A DNA stretch of 64,000 nt from an uncultured Parabacteroides sp. (lineage in GTDB: Bacteria > Bacteroidota > Bacteroidia > Bacteroidales > Tannerellaceae), in assembly GCF_905196875.1 (NCBI RefSeq), contig NZ_CAJJWO010000007.1, forward strand, positions 1-64,000. The letters are read 5' to 3'. Both the position numbers and the translations under genes were made by a program. Numbering within the stretch: position 1 is the stretch's first letter; every line of letters begins with the position of its first letter. The notes beneath the pieces are model-generated. The model saw nothing but the letters and a program-made list of their open reading frames with translations, did no database searches and had not been told where the DNA came from. Below are positions 36,323-44,884 of the stretch, in pieces.

Positions 36323-37855
36323 CTACTTCCCGGCTAGTTCCACGTCTTCGGGCAAGAAACTGCGGTTATGTTCGAAGTCATACATCGTCTTGCGGTTCAG
36401 ATCGGCTACAGATAACCGGTAAGTGATATAGCTGTCGATATAAGCTAGTTGAACCTGCGAGAGACGTTCCTGCTCGATAGAAAGCTCCTGGCTCGTCATA
36501 TCTCCGTTCTCGAAACGCATCTGGCTGATCCGGTAACTCTGTATGGCCACTTCCTGATTGCGGCGGTTGATGCGGTAACGCTTCTCGGCTTCATACACGC
36601 TACGTACGATCTCGCGGATTTCCTGTTCGATGGTTCTTTTGGTGTTATCGAGATTCAATTCGCGTTGTTTCAGGCGGACTTGCTCGCGACGTACCTGATT
36701 CTTGGCGCGTCCCCAGTCCAACAACGGGTAAGAGACGGTCAAGGCGATACCGCGGTTCGAAGGGCGGTCGCGCATATTATCGAAGGAAGAGCCGACCAGC
36801 TGGCCTACCGTACCTTCTCCTCTTGTACTTAGTCCTGTGAAATCATAATAGGCGGAGATGTTTCCTTTGAACTCCCGTTCGCGTTTGGCGCGTTTCACTT
36901 CGATGGCCTGCAGTTCTATATCGAGATTATTTTCCTGTATCTCCATACGGTTTCGCAGGGCTTCGTCGATGGCTTGTTGCATATCTACGATAAAAGCTTC
37001 AAACTCCATATCCGCTTTCAGGTCGATCTCTTCTTTCAGGTCAAGGCCGATCAGCAATTTGAACTGGTCTTTGGCGGCAGAAAGCTTACCTTCGCTTTCC
37101 ATCACGCGAGCCTCGTCCTGTGCGACGGTGATTTCGGCAATCAGTATTTCCCCTTCGGGAAGATTGCCTGTTTCCTGCTTCAGTTTGGTGATACGGTAGG
37201 CTTCGCGGGAGTTGCTCAGACGGTCCTGGTTGATCTTATGTTCGTAAGCCAGTTTGTATACGTTGTAAAAAGCTTCCGTTACATTATATACAATATTCAT
37301 CTGGACACGGGTAAAATAACAGGTACTCTTCCTGAAGTCCAGTTCGGCCACCTTCATATTCTCCTTCAGTTTATTTGCGGTGAAGATAGGCTGGTTGAAA
37401 GAGAGGGCGAAACGGCTGTACACCTGATCGCGTTCCAATTCTTCATAATCCTGTTGTGAAAGTGTGGTACGGTAGTTTTCCCAATACATTTTGGAGGAAA
37501 GGGCAAAGTTACCTCCGGTAGGCAGTACGTACGTGAAGTTCAGGTTCCCTCCTACTTGCAGCGAACCGATAGAGTTATAAACCGGCAAACCGTCGGCTTG
37601 CGAAATCTCGGTCATTCCTTCCGCCCACGAGGGGGTAAAAAGATCGAAGTTTAGTAAGGGTTTGAATTGTGCCTTTGTGTACAAGTAAGAATAGCGGGTA
37701 GCGTCCATGTCTTCCTTATAATACTTCACCGTATAGCTTTCACCCAGGGCGATATGAATAGCCTCGTCGTAGGTGATCGTCCGGAAGTTCTCCGTCTCTG
37801 CATGCCCCGCCAAAGCGAATCCTATCAATAGAGATACTAACAAATTTCTTTTCAT
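36323..37855 (-). CDS. TolC-family outer membrane protein
   Basis: The 510-residue protein has a signal peptide (NLLVSLLIGFALAGHA) and two OEP regions (about 60-270 and 290-490) with long amphipathic helices such as VTEAFYNVYKLAYEHKINQD and EIREIVRSVYEAEKRYRINR. It is the first gene of the ABC-2 exporter operon and would form the outer-membrane channel. It lies 222 bases upstream of the NEW3 gene. A sigma-54 promoter is 77 bases upstream of the start codon. It is only distantly similar to the TolC-like protein at 19847, so the two exporters are separate systems. Confidence 0.92.
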   Translation of the reverse strand: MKRNLLVSLLIGFALAGHAETENFRTITYDEAIHIALGESYTVKYYKEDMDATRYSYLYTKAQFKPLLNFDLFTPSWAEGMTEISQADGLPVYNSIGSLQVGGNLNFTYVLPTGGNFALSSKMYWENYRTTLSQQDYEELERDQVYSRFALSFNQPIFTANKLKENMKVAELDFRKSTCYFTRVQMNIVYNVTEAFYNVYKLAYEHKINQDRLSNSREAYRITKLKQETGNLPEGEILIAEITVAQDEARVMESEGKLSAAKDQFKLLIGLDLKEEIDLKADMEFEAFIVDMQQAIDEALRNRMEIQENNLDIELQAIEVKRAKREREFKGNISAYYDFTGLSTRGEGTVGQLVGSSFDNMRDRPSNRGIALTVSYPLLDWGRAKNQVRREQVRLKQRELNLDNTKRTIEQEIREIVRSVYEAEKRYRINRRNQEVAIQSYRISQMRFENGDMTSQELSIEQERLSQVQLAYIDSYITYRLSVADLNRKTMYDFEHNRSFLPEDVELAGK

Positions 37856-37932
37856 ATTATATTAAATTAAGTCTTTCCGGGTAATACATTACCCAATGAT
37901 TGTTATTTGTTCCTTTATCCATCCCTAGTAAG

Positions 37933-37947
37933 GCAAATGGCGTGCCA
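37933..37947 (-). promoter_or_regulatory. Sigma-54 promoter of the ABC-2 exporter operon
   Basis: The minus strand reads TGGCAC-GCCAT-TTGC, a full consensus. The TGTC..GACA enhancer sites of the other promoters are absent; different palindromes lie at 37984-38048. Confidence 0.87.
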
Positions 37948-37983
37948 AAATCGCAATAGATTGATTATACGTCTCTTGCAGAA

Positions 37984-38048
37984 ATGGGTAACTTTTTACT
38001 CATGGGTAAAAGCCCACTCCTTTACCCAAATTGGGTAATTCTTTACCC
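37984..38048. promoter_or_regulatory. TGGGTAA-N4-TTACCCA palindromes (putative UAS of a second regulator)
   Basis: A perfect site, TGGGTAATTCTTTACCCA (38031-38048), and a near copy, TGGGTAACTTTTTACTCA (37984-38001), plus separate halves TGGGTAA (38002) and TTACCCA (38021). They begin 36 bases upstream of the -24 box of the exporter promoter and also lie upstream of the divergent GH92 gene. The likely ligand is the regulator encoded at 41786. Confidence 0.7.
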
Positions 38049-38119
38049 ATCCGGGTATCTATCGGAAAATAATACAACCGATTCGGCAGATAATGATAAA
38101 TCAGAAAGGAGAAAACCTA

Positions 38120-38127
38120 TATCTTTG
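38120..38127 (+). promoter_or_regulatory. -7 box upstream of the GH92 gene
   Basis: TATCTTTG matches TAnnTTTG, 26 bases upstream of the start codon. The -33 region has no clear TTTG, so the promoter may need an activator. Confidence 0.5.
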
Positions 38128-38153
38128 CCAGTCGTAAGTAAATAAGCAATACC

Positions 38154-40448
38154 ATGAATATAAGACAAGTAGCGCGTTACGCGTTTTTATCTTTCTCACT
38201 TCTGACCACAGTGGCTTCGGCGAAAACAAAAGAGCCTGTGGATTATGTAGATATGTTTATCGGCACTTCCAATTCCCGTTGGATGTTGGGGCCGTATGCC
38301 CAGGAACCGTTCGGTATGGTGCAACTCGGCCCCGATAATCAGGGAAATGTCTGGATGGGCGGATACGAATACGCTATCAACAGCGTTTCCGGCTTCAGCC
38401 ATCTGCATGCCTGGACGATGGGCGGGCTGATGGTTATGCCTACAACGGCTGACCTGGCCCTATCGAATCCGTCGGTCGACTCCCCGTATAAAGGTGCTAA
38501 TGCCGGATATCACTCCCGCATACTGAAAGAAACAGAGAAAGCCTCCCCGGGATATTATTCCGTCTACCTATATGATCATGAAGTGAAGGCCGAACTGTCG
38601 GCTACTACTCGGTGTGGCATTCATCGGTATACTTTTCCCGAAAGAAAGGAGTCGAGAATACTGATCGACCTCCTGTTTCCCACCGAATGGGATTACGGAT
38701 TCAGCGTAAAGGATGCCTGTATCACCAAAGTAAGTTCTACGGAGCTGGAAGGATATGCCGATTGCCAGTCGGGTTCGTGGAGTAGCTGGAATAATTATAA
38801 GCTGCATTTCATCATCCGCTTCAGCAAACCGTTCTCCCGGTTGAACGGATGGAATGAAGGGAAAGAGGTAGAAGATATACAATCCATCGCCGGCAAAAAC
38901 GATATCGGTGTTTATGCCCTCTATACGACTGGTGAAGGAGAAAGCATCACGGTCTCCACCGGATTATCGTTGGTCAGTATCGAGCAGGCACGGTTAAATA
39001 TGGAAACCGAACTGGCTCCCCTGCAATACGACTTCGACCGCGTAGTGGCCCAAACCCGCAACAAATGGAACGAACTGCTCGGCAAGATCGAGATTGAAGG
39101 AGAGAACGAAGTGGATAAAACCAAGTTCTACACCAACCTCTACCGGGCCTATGCCGGGAAACAGACCTGGAACGACGTGAACGGTCAATACCGGGATGCC
39201 TGCGAAAACGTGCAGCAACTGGAGCATGGTAATATGTACGGCGGCGATGCGTTCTGGAACAGTTTCTGGAATCTGAACGGCCTCTGGTCGATCATCTCTC
39301 CCCGCATCGTAGACGATTGGGTGACCACACAACTGGAAATGTTCAAACATACGGGATGGACGAGCAAAGGACCGGCCGGACTCGAATATTCGGGTATCAT
39401 GGAAGGATCGCACGAAACCGCTTTGATGGTGACCGCCTACCAGAAAGGGATACGCAAAGACGGGGAAGCTATTTACAAAGCCATATCAAAGAATGTAACG
39501 GAAACGGGGATCGATCATCCTTGCGGCGGTAATTGCGGAAATCCTTTACTGGACGTTTATATCAAGTATGGGTATATGCCGATGGAAATGAGCGTCGTAT
39601 CCAAAACACTCGATTATGCTTACGACGACTGGTGTGTCTCTCAGCTGGCCCTGGCTCTCGGAAAGAAAAAAGAAGGAAAGGCATTACTGGCGCGTTCGAT
39701 GAATTATAAGAATGTATTCCATCCGGAAAAGAAATTTGTCATGCGCAGGGATAGTCTCGGTAACTGGGATAAGGAGTTCGATGTCTTTTCCAACAAAGGG
39801 TTTATCGAAGGAAACAGTTGGCAATATTCCTGGTATGTACCGCACGATATCCCGGGGCTGGTCGACTTCCTGGGTAAAGAGCTCTTCAACAGCCGTCTGG
39901 AAGAAGGTTTCATCAAGTCGGAAAAACATAAGTTCGCTGCCCATGTCTTCGACCGTACGGCTGGACAGTCTGCCGAGTTCTATATCAACCAGGGGAATGA
40001 GGTAAACATGTGTACTCCGTTCCTGTTCAACTACTCGGGTAAACCGTGGCTTGCACAGAAATGGTCGCGCGCTATCCTGGATAGCTTCTACGGCTCGACT
40101 CCCTATCATGGCTGGGAAGGCGACGAAGACGAAGGACAGATGGGTGGCTGGTATGTCATGAGTGCGTTGGGCCTGTTCGAAATGAACGGAGGTGCTTCCC
40201 TCCGGCCGGAACTGGAACTGACCAGCCCGCTATTCAACAAAATAACCATTCATCTGGACCCGGATTACTACAAAGGTAAAACCTTCACGATAGAGGCACG
40301 TAACAATTCGAAAGAAAATATCTATATACAGAAGGCTTACCTCAACGGTAAAGAATTAAAACAACCCCGGATACCCTTTGCTGCAATTGCCGCCGGTGGA
40401 GAACTTATTCTCGAGATGGGCGACAAACCCGCCTATCGTTGCTTCTGA
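38154..40448 (+). CDS. Glycoside hydrolase family 92 alpha-mannosidase
   Basis: The 764-residue exported protein has a signal peptide (FLSFSLLTTVASA, cleavage near residue 23). The mature N-terminus VDYVDMFIGT is the family hallmark. It has the N-terminal beta-sandwich domain (to about 255) and the catalytic (alpha/alpha)6 barrel with GGDAFWNSFWNLNGLWSI, EYSGIMEGSHETALM and GWEGDEDEGQMGGWYVMSAL, which carry the expected acid and metal-site residues. GH92 enzymes are calcium-dependent exo-alpha-mannosidases acting on N-glycan or yeast mannan chains in the periplasm. It is encoded alone, without SusC/D partners, divergent from the exporter operon, and ends at a strong terminator. Confidence 0.94.
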   Translation: MNIRQVARYAFLSFSLLTTVASAKTKEPVDYVDMFIGTSNSRWMLGPYAQEPFGMVQLGPDNQGNVWMGGYEYAINSVSGFSHLHAWTMGGLMVMPTTADLALSNPSVDSPYKGANAGYHSRILKETEKASPGYYSVYLYDHEVKAELSATTRCGIHRYTFPERKESRILIDLLFPTEWDYGFSVKDACITKVSSTELEGYADCQSGSWSSWNNYKLHFIIRFSKPFSRLNGWNEGKEVEDIQSIAGKNDIGVYALYTTGEGESITVSTGLSLVSIEQARLNMETELAPLQYDFDRVVAQTRNKWNELLGKIEIEGENEVDKTKFYTNLYRAYAGKQTWNDVNGQYRDACENVQQLEHGNMYGGDAFWNSFWNLNGLWSIISPRIVDDWVTTQLEMFKHTGWTSKGPAGLEYSGIMEGSHETALMVTAYQKGIRKDGEAIYKAISKNVTETGIDHPCGGNCGNPLLDVYIKYGYMPMEMSVVSKTLDYAYDDWCVSQLALALGKKKEGKALLARSMNYKNVFHPEKKFVMRRDSLGNWDKEFDVFSNKGFIEGNSWQYSWYVPHDIPGLVDFLGKELFNSRLEEGFIKSEKHKFAAHVFDRTAGQSAEFYINQGNEVNMCTPFLFNYSGKPWLAQKWSRAILDSFYGSTPYHGWEGDEDEGQMGGWYVMSALGLFEMNGGASLRPELELTSPLFNKITIHLDPDYYKGKTFTIEARNNSKENIYIQKAYLNGKELKQPRIPFAAIAAGGELILEMGDKPAYRCF

Positions 40449-40460
40449 AGCATATCCTCA

Positions 40461-40501
40461 TTGCCGGACGTAAATCATTATTATAGGTAACCGTCCGGCA
40501 A
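40461..40501 (+). terminator. Terminator of the GH92 gene
   Basis: A perfect 10-base stem, TTGCCGGACG (40461-40470) with CGTCCGGCAA (40492-40501), lies 12 bases after the stop; TTTTTTA comes 9 bases later. Confidence 0.7.
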
Positions 40502-40517
40502 ATTCATCTGTTTTTTA

Positions 40518-40525
40518 TACTTTTG
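40518..40525 (+). promoter_or_regulatory. -7 box of the second two-component operon
   Basis: TACTTTTG matches TAnnTTTG, 19 bases upstream of the kinase start codon. No clear -33 box. Confidence 0.5.
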
Positions 40526-40544
40526 TGCAAAGATAAGAAACAAC

Positions 40545-41789
40545 ATGCCACTATTTAAAAAGAAGGAACAACCCGCGCAGCCGAAACTGGAGCAATTGCT
40601 CTCGGAGTTTAACCGGTCGCTGGCATTGATCGTCGACAAACCTTTGCTTATCGGCAACATCGTTGCCAAAGTAAAGCAGATATGCCCCGTAGAAAGCATT
40701 TATATCTTTCTGCTGGATGAAAATACGGGGAAATACAAACAGCAGAATGAGGCGAAGAACAAACCTGTCGTCCTCACCAGCCGGAGCCGTCTGATAAACT
40801 GGCTGTCGGTCAACGAAAAGCATTTGCTCGTATCCGATTATCCGGACATCATAAACTATTTCCCCAAAGAGGAAAAAGAAGCATTACGACAACTGGGGGC
40901 CGAACTGGTCTTCCCCCTTAAGGTAATGAATCAAACGAACGGAACCATATTCATCGGAAAAAAGAATGACGGAACCCGCTTTTCCGAACAGGAACTGAAC
41001 CTTCTTTCCATCCTGATCAATCAGGCAAACTTTGCTATCGAGCATGCTTCGTTGTATGAGGCACAAACGGAACGTCTGAAAAAAATGTATCGTACCGACC
41101 GTCTGGCAACCCTCGGAGAACTGGCAGCCGGTGCAGCGCATGAAATACGGAATCCGCTGACGGCTATCCGCAGTACTATCCAGTACCTCAGCAAAGACTT
41201 CAGCTCCGATCCCGTAAAAAACGAAATGATGACGGAACTAATCTCTGAAGTGGAACGTATCAATAAAATAGTACAAGGGTTGCTCTCGTTTGCCCGTCCG
41301 TCTGCCCTCGACACTTCGGAAGTAAACATCGAACAACTGATCAACCAGACGCTTCTGCTGGTAACAAACACATTACGCAAACAAAATATCGAGGTTGAAT
41401 TCGAATACTTCACCGACAATACGACGATACAGGCCGATGCGGAGCAGCTAAAGCAAGTCTTTCTGAACATCATCCTGAACGCAGTCGAAGCGATGAACCA
41501 GAATCCTCCCGAACGTTCGCGTACATTAATAATAAGTATAGAAAAAGGAGCTCCCATCAATACCCATTCCCGCTACCTCATCCTCTCCTTCGAAGATACC
41601 GGCAAGGGGATCGAACAGAAAGATATCGAGAATGTGTTCAACCCGTTCTTTACGACAAAAGAAGAAGGGACAGGGCTCGGCCTTGCCATCTGCTACGGGA
41701 TCATCAACCGCCATGAAGGCGAGATAGAAGTAAAAAGCACGCCTGGCAAAGGCACTTGTATGAATGTAAAATTACCGCAACGCATATGA
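40545..41789 (+). CDS. Soluble GAF-domain sensor histidine kinase
   Basis: The 414-residue protein has no membrane helix or signal peptide. An N-terminal GAF domain (about 15-165; ESIYIFLLDENTGKYKQQNE, GTIFIGKKNDGTRFSEQELN) is followed by a HisKA box with the phosphoacceptor His (GAAHEIRNPLTAIRSTIQYL, near residue 197) and a HATPase domain (FLNIILNAVEAMNQNP, NPFFTTKEEGTGLGLAICYG). It resembles NtrB/AtoS-like cytoplasmic kinases, so it likely senses an internal metabolite or redox cue. Its stop codon overlaps the start of the regulator gene (ATGA), which makes the pair almost certainly co-translated. Confidence 0.94.
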   Translation: MPLFKKKEQPAQPKLEQLLSEFNRSLALIVDKPLLIGNIVAKVKQICPVESIYIFLLDENTGKYKQQNEAKNKPVVLTSRSRLINWLSVNEKHLLVSDYPDIINYFPKEEKEALRQLGAELVFPLKVMNQTNGTIFIGKKNDGTRFSEQELNLLSILINQANFAIEHASLYEAQTERLKKMYRTDRLATLGELAAGAAHEIRNPLTAIRSTIQYLSKDFSSDPVKNEMMTELISEVERINKIVQGLLSFARPSALDTSEVNIEQLINQTLLLVTNTLRKQNIEVEFEYFTDNTTIQADAEQLKQVFLNIILNAVEAMNQNPPERSRTLIISIEKGAPINTHSRYLILSFEDTGKGIEQKDIENVFNPFFTTKEEGTGLGLAICYGIINRHEGEIEVKSTPGKGTCMNVKLPQRI

Positions 41790-43156
41790 AAGCAAAAATA
41801 GTTGTAGCCGACGACGAACCGCATATCCGCAAAATGATCAGCCGCCTGCTCACAGACGAGGGATACGAAGTGAAGCCTGCCGAAAACGGCCGGGAAGCGG
41901 TGGAGGTTTTCCTCTCCTTCCAGCCTGACGTCGTTTTGCTGGATCAGCAGATGCCTGTTATGACCGGAGTTGAAGCTCTGGAAGAGATCAAACGTATCTC
42001 TCCCAACCAGACTGTTCTTTTTGTAACGGCTTTCGGTTCTATCTCCCTCGCAGTCGACGCCGTAAAGAAAGGAGCTTACGATTTCATCGAGAAACCTTTC
42101 GACAACGATAAACTGTTACTCACCGTTAGTCGTGCTATCGAACACAGCCGGATGAGAGGAGAAATCTCGACCCTAAAGAAAACGCTGGGCGAAAAGCTTA
42201 ATTCCGTTATCGGCGAGAACACCGGCCTGAAACAGGTAATGACACAAGTCCGCCGGGTAGCAGAAACAAATGCGACTGTCCTGGTACATGGAGAAAGCGG
42301 CACCGGAAAGGAGCTGATAGCCCGAGCCGTACATAATAACAGCTTGCGCAGCAATGGTCCTTTTGTTGCCATCAACTGCGGAGCCATCCCACTGACATTA
42401 ATGGAAAGCGAACTATTCGGACACGAACGCGGCGCCTTTACCGATGCCAAGGAAGCGAAAGCGGGAACTTTCGAACGGGCCGATGGCGGTACACTTTTCC
42501 TGGATGAAGTAGGAGAACTGCCTCTGGATGCACAAGTCAAACTGCTCCGTGTGTTGGAAGAACGAAAAATAACCCGGATCGGCGGTAAAAAAGCGATCCC
42601 GGTAGATGTCCGCATCGTAGCGGCTACCAACCGTAATCTGGATGACGAAGTGAAGAACGGGCATTTCCGTCTCGACTTGCTCTATCGCCTGAATGTGTTT
42701 ACGCTCATTCTTCCGCCTCTCCGAGAAAGGAAAGAAGACATTCCCCTGCTGACCAACTTCTTCATCCGTAAATACAACCGGACATTGAGCCTCGATGTAC
42801 AATCCGTCAGTCCCGAAGCGATAGCGCTTCTCTCCTCTTACGACTGGCCCGGCAATGTACGCGATCTTGAAAACGCCATACAAAGTTCCATGATACTTTG
42901 TACGGGAGGCGTAATCCGTCCCGAACATTTACCCGACCGGATAAAAGGTTACGAACTGGCCGAGGCACAGACCGTAACCGGTTCCGGTGGAAACAGTATC
43001 CGGGAGATCAATGCCCAGATGGAGAAAGAGCTTATCATTGAAGCGCTGAAAAGGCATAACTTCAACCGTACACTGACGGCCGAAGCCCTTAATATCAGCC
43101 GGAAAACATTGTTTAACAAAATGAAGCGTTATGGGCTGTCATCCGATGAAAACTGA
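41786..43156 (+). CDS. NtrC-family sigma-54-dependent response regulator (RR2)
   Basis: The 456-residue protein has a receiver domain (VVADDEPHIRK, Asp in VVLLDQQMP), a AAA+ sigma-54 activation domain (Walker A HGESGTGKE, GAFTDA in the sigma-54 contact loop, GTLFLDEVGELPLDAQVKLL) and a Fis-type helix-turn-helix (ALNISRKTLFNKMKRYGL). The frame is open from 41756, but the ATG at 41786 overlaps the kinase stop and begins the receiver fold properly. It pairs with the GAF kinase. The nearby sigma-54 promoter at 37933 has palindromes unlike those of RR1 and is its likely target. Confidence 0.95.
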   Translation: MKAKIVVADDEPHIRKMISRLLTDEGYEVKPAENGREAVEVFLSFQPDVVLLDQQMPVMTGVEALEEIKRISPNQTVLFVTAFGSISLAVDAVKKGAYDFIEKPFDNDKLLLTVSRAIEHSRMRGEISTLKKTLGEKLNSVIGENTGLKQVMTQVRRVAETNATVLVHGESGTGKELIARAVHNNSLRSNGPFVAINCGAIPLTLMESELFGHERGAFTDAKEAKAGTFERADGGTLFLDEVGELPLDAQVKLLRVLEERKITRIGGKKAIPVDVRIVAATNRNLDDEVKNGHFRLDLLYRLNVFTLILPPLRERKEDIPLLTNFFIRKYNRTLSLDVQSVSPEAIALLSSYDWPGNVRDLENAIQSSMILCTGGVIRPEHLPDRIKGYELAEAQTVTGSGGNSIREINAQMEKELIIEALKRHNFNRTLTAEALNISRKTLFNKMKRYGLSSDEN

Positions 43157-43229
43157 CACTGCGCCTTTGCTATTCATTGGCTATCTGTCATCATTATCAG
43201 GGATGATCTATTAAAAAACAAAACATCCC

Positions 43230-43260
43230 CTTGTTTATATAACATTAGTTCTTAACTTTG
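43230..43260 (+). promoter_or_regulatory. Promoter of the 2-oxoacid:ferredoxin oxidoreductase operon
   Basis: CTTG (43230-43233) and TAACTTTG (43253-43260) with 19 bases between, 37 bases upstream of the first start codon. The -33 box has one mismatch. Confidence 0.65.
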
Positions 43261-43297
43261 TCGGTCTTACACGACATAAAACATAATTAGTTATACT

Positions 43298-43525
43298 ATG
43301 GCAAAGATAAAAGGAGCGGTCGTTGTCAATCAGGAACGCTGCAAAGGTTGCAACTTATGTGTTGTTTCCTGCCCGAGCGATGTACTGGAATTACACCCGC
43401 GTGAAGTGAATAACAAAGGGTACCATTATGTGTACATGAAAAACCCGGATGCTTGCATCGGTTGCGCCAGTTGCGGATTAGTTTGTCCGGACGGTTGTTT
43501 AACCATCTACAAAGTAAAAATATAA
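43298..43525 (+). CDS. Ferredoxin-like subunit of 2-oxoacid:ferredoxin oxidoreductase
   Basis: The 75-residue protein holds two 4Fe-4S motifs, CKGCNLCVVSCP (about 15-26) and CIGCASCGLVCP (about 53-64). It is the delta-type subunit that passes electrons from the thiamine enzyme to ferredoxin. It is first in an operon with alpha (7 bases downstream), beta and gamma subunits, and a good promoter precedes it. Together they oxidise a 2-oxoacid to an acyl-CoA with reduction of ferredoxin in the cytoplasm. Confidence 0.93.
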   Translation: MAKIKGAVVVNQERCKGCNLCVVSCPSDVLELHPREVNNKGYHYVYMKNPDACIGCASCGLVCPDGCLTIYKVKI

Positions 43526-43532
43526 AACAGAT

Positions 43533-44612
43533 ATGGCAGAAGAGATTAAATTAATGAAGGGGAATGAAGCCATCGCACATGCAGCTATCCGCTACGGTGC
43601 CGACGGATACTTCGGTTACCCCATCACTCCGCAGTCGGAGATCCTGGAAACCCTGATGGCTGAAATGCCCTGGGAAACAACCGGAATGGTAGTACTGCAA
43701 GCCGAAAGTGAAGTTGCAGCAATCAATATGGTGTATGGCGGTGCCGGTACAGGCAAACGCGTGCTGACATCATCCTCCAGCCCCGGTATCAGCTTGAAGC
43801 AGGAAGGTATTTCCTATATCGCAGGTGCTGAATTGCCTTGTCTGATCGTGAATGTAATGCGTGGAGGTCCCGGTTTGGGTACTATCCAGCCAAGTCAGGC
43901 GGATTACTTCCAGACTGTAAAAGGTGGTGGACATGGCGATTATCGTTTGATCACGCTTGCTCCTTCCTCTGTACAGGAAATGGCTGATTTCGTAGGGCTG
44001 GGCTTCGACCTTGCTTTCAAATATAACAACCCGGCTATCATCCTGGCAGACGGTATCATCGGCCAGATGATGGAGAAAGTGGTTATGCCACCTTTCCGTC
44101 CCCGCAAGACGGAAGCCGAGATTATCGCCGAATGTCCATGGGCGGCACAAGGTAAACTGAAAAACCGTAAGCCGAATGTGATTACTTCTCTAGAACTCGA
44201 TCCGGCGAAGATGGAAGAAAACAATATCCGCTTCCAGGCTAAATATCGTAAAATCGAAGAGAATGAAGTACGTTACGAAGAGTTCCATTGCGACGATGCG
44301 GAATACCTGCTGGTTGCTTTCGGTTCTTCCGCACGTATCTGCCAGAAAGTAGTGGAAATTGCACGCGAAGAGGGTATCAAACTCGGTTTGCTGCGCCCGA
44401 TCACTTTGTGGCCGTTCCCGACTAAAGCGATCGCCGCTTATGCCGATAAGGTAAAGGGCATGCTTTCTGTCGAACTGAATGCAGGCCAGATGGTGGAAGA
44501 TATCCGCCTGGCTGTTAACGGGAAAGTAAAGGTAGAGCACTTCGGCCGCTTGGGTGGTATCGTGTTCACTCCGGATGAAGTACTGAACGCGTTGAAAGAG
44601 AAATTATTTTAA
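43533..44612 (+). CDS. vorB: 2-oxoacid:ferredoxin oxidoreductase alpha subunit (VorB/KorA type)
   Basis: The 359-residue protein begins with the pyrimidine-binding domain typical of the alpha subunit (GNEAIAHAAIRYGADGYFGY, PITPQSEILETL) and carries RGGPGLGTIQPSQADYF, followed by a transketolase C-terminal-like domain (about 225-355). Proteins of this size and sequence in Bacteroidales are usually named VorB (branched-chain 2-oxoacids), but the related KorA acts on 2-oxoglutarate; the substrate cannot be settled from sequence alone. The gene follows the ferredoxin subunit directly, and a 56-codon frame begins 5 bases after its stop. Confidence 0.88.
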   Translation: MAEEIKLMKGNEAIAHAAIRYGADGYFGYPITPQSEILETLMAEMPWETTGMVVLQAESEVAAINMVYGGAGTGKRVLTSSSSPGISLKQEGISYIAGAELPCLIVNVMRGGPGLGTIQPSQADYFQTVKGGGHGDYRLITLAPSSVQEMADFVGLGFDLAFKYNNPAIILADGIIGQMMEKVVMPPFRPRKTEAEIIAECPWAAQGKLKNRKPNVITSLELDPAKMEENNIRFQAKYRKIEENEVRYEEFHCDDAEYLLVAFGSSARICQKVVEIAREEGIKLGLLRPITLWPFPTKAIAAYADKVKGMLSVELNAGQMVEDIRLAVNGKVKVEHFGRLGGIVFTPDEVLNALKEKLF

Positions 44613-44617
44613 TTCGT

Positions 44618-44788
44618 ATGATACGCGGAAGTAAAACTGATAGTATATTGACAATCCTGTTCATGGTGTTGGCGGCAGCAGCTATTATCTGCTATTTTGC
44701 TGTTCCCGACCGTCACGTATTCTTGTATTGCGGTGGAGCTGCCATTTGCTTCAGACTTGTTCAATATCTACTGAGATTTATTAATTAA
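44618..44788 (+). CDS. 56-residue membrane protein inside the oxidoreductase operon
   Basis: A short frame starts MIRGSKTDSILTILFMVL 5 bases after the alpha subunit stop and ends in the TAA that borders repeat copy C. It has two hydrophobic helices (about 10-27, LTILFMVLAAAAIICYFA, and about 33-50, VFLYCGGAAICFRLVQYL) separated by VPDRH. The tight spacing, same direction and clean two-helix pattern support a real gene. I do not recognise its family. It might anchor the oxidoreductase or be a membrane protein of unrelated function. Confidence 0.6.
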   Translation: MIRGSKTDSILTILFMVLAAAAIICYFAVPDRHVFLYCGGAAICFRLVQYLLRFIN

Positions 44789-44881
44789 ATAATATGCCAA
44801 TCAGACAATATGCCAATATGCCAATTATAAGAATTGGACTTTCATTGGCACATTGGCATATTACCACATTGAAAAATTATT
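44788..44881. repeat. Octamer inverted-repeat element, copy C
   Basis: It begins AATAAT, overlapping the stop codon of the 56-residue gene. Left octamers (44794-44825): ATGCCAAT, CAGACAAT, ATGCCAAT, ATGCCAAT. Right octamers (44844-44875): ATTGGCAC, ATTGGCAT, ATTACCAC, ATTGAAAA, then ATTATT. The loop is 18 bases. It ends 3 bases before the beta subunit start codon. Confidence 0.88.
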
Positions 44882-44884
44882 TTT

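Noticed and set aside
41756..41785. Ten-residue extension of RR2
   Set aside because: It overlaps the kinase gene, and the ATGA overlap at 41786 is the better start.
44844..44859. TGGCAC inside the octamer repeats as sigma-54 -24 boxes
   Set aside because: The -12 TTGC is missing at the required five-base spacing in the copies checked, so the match is a by-product of the repeat unit.
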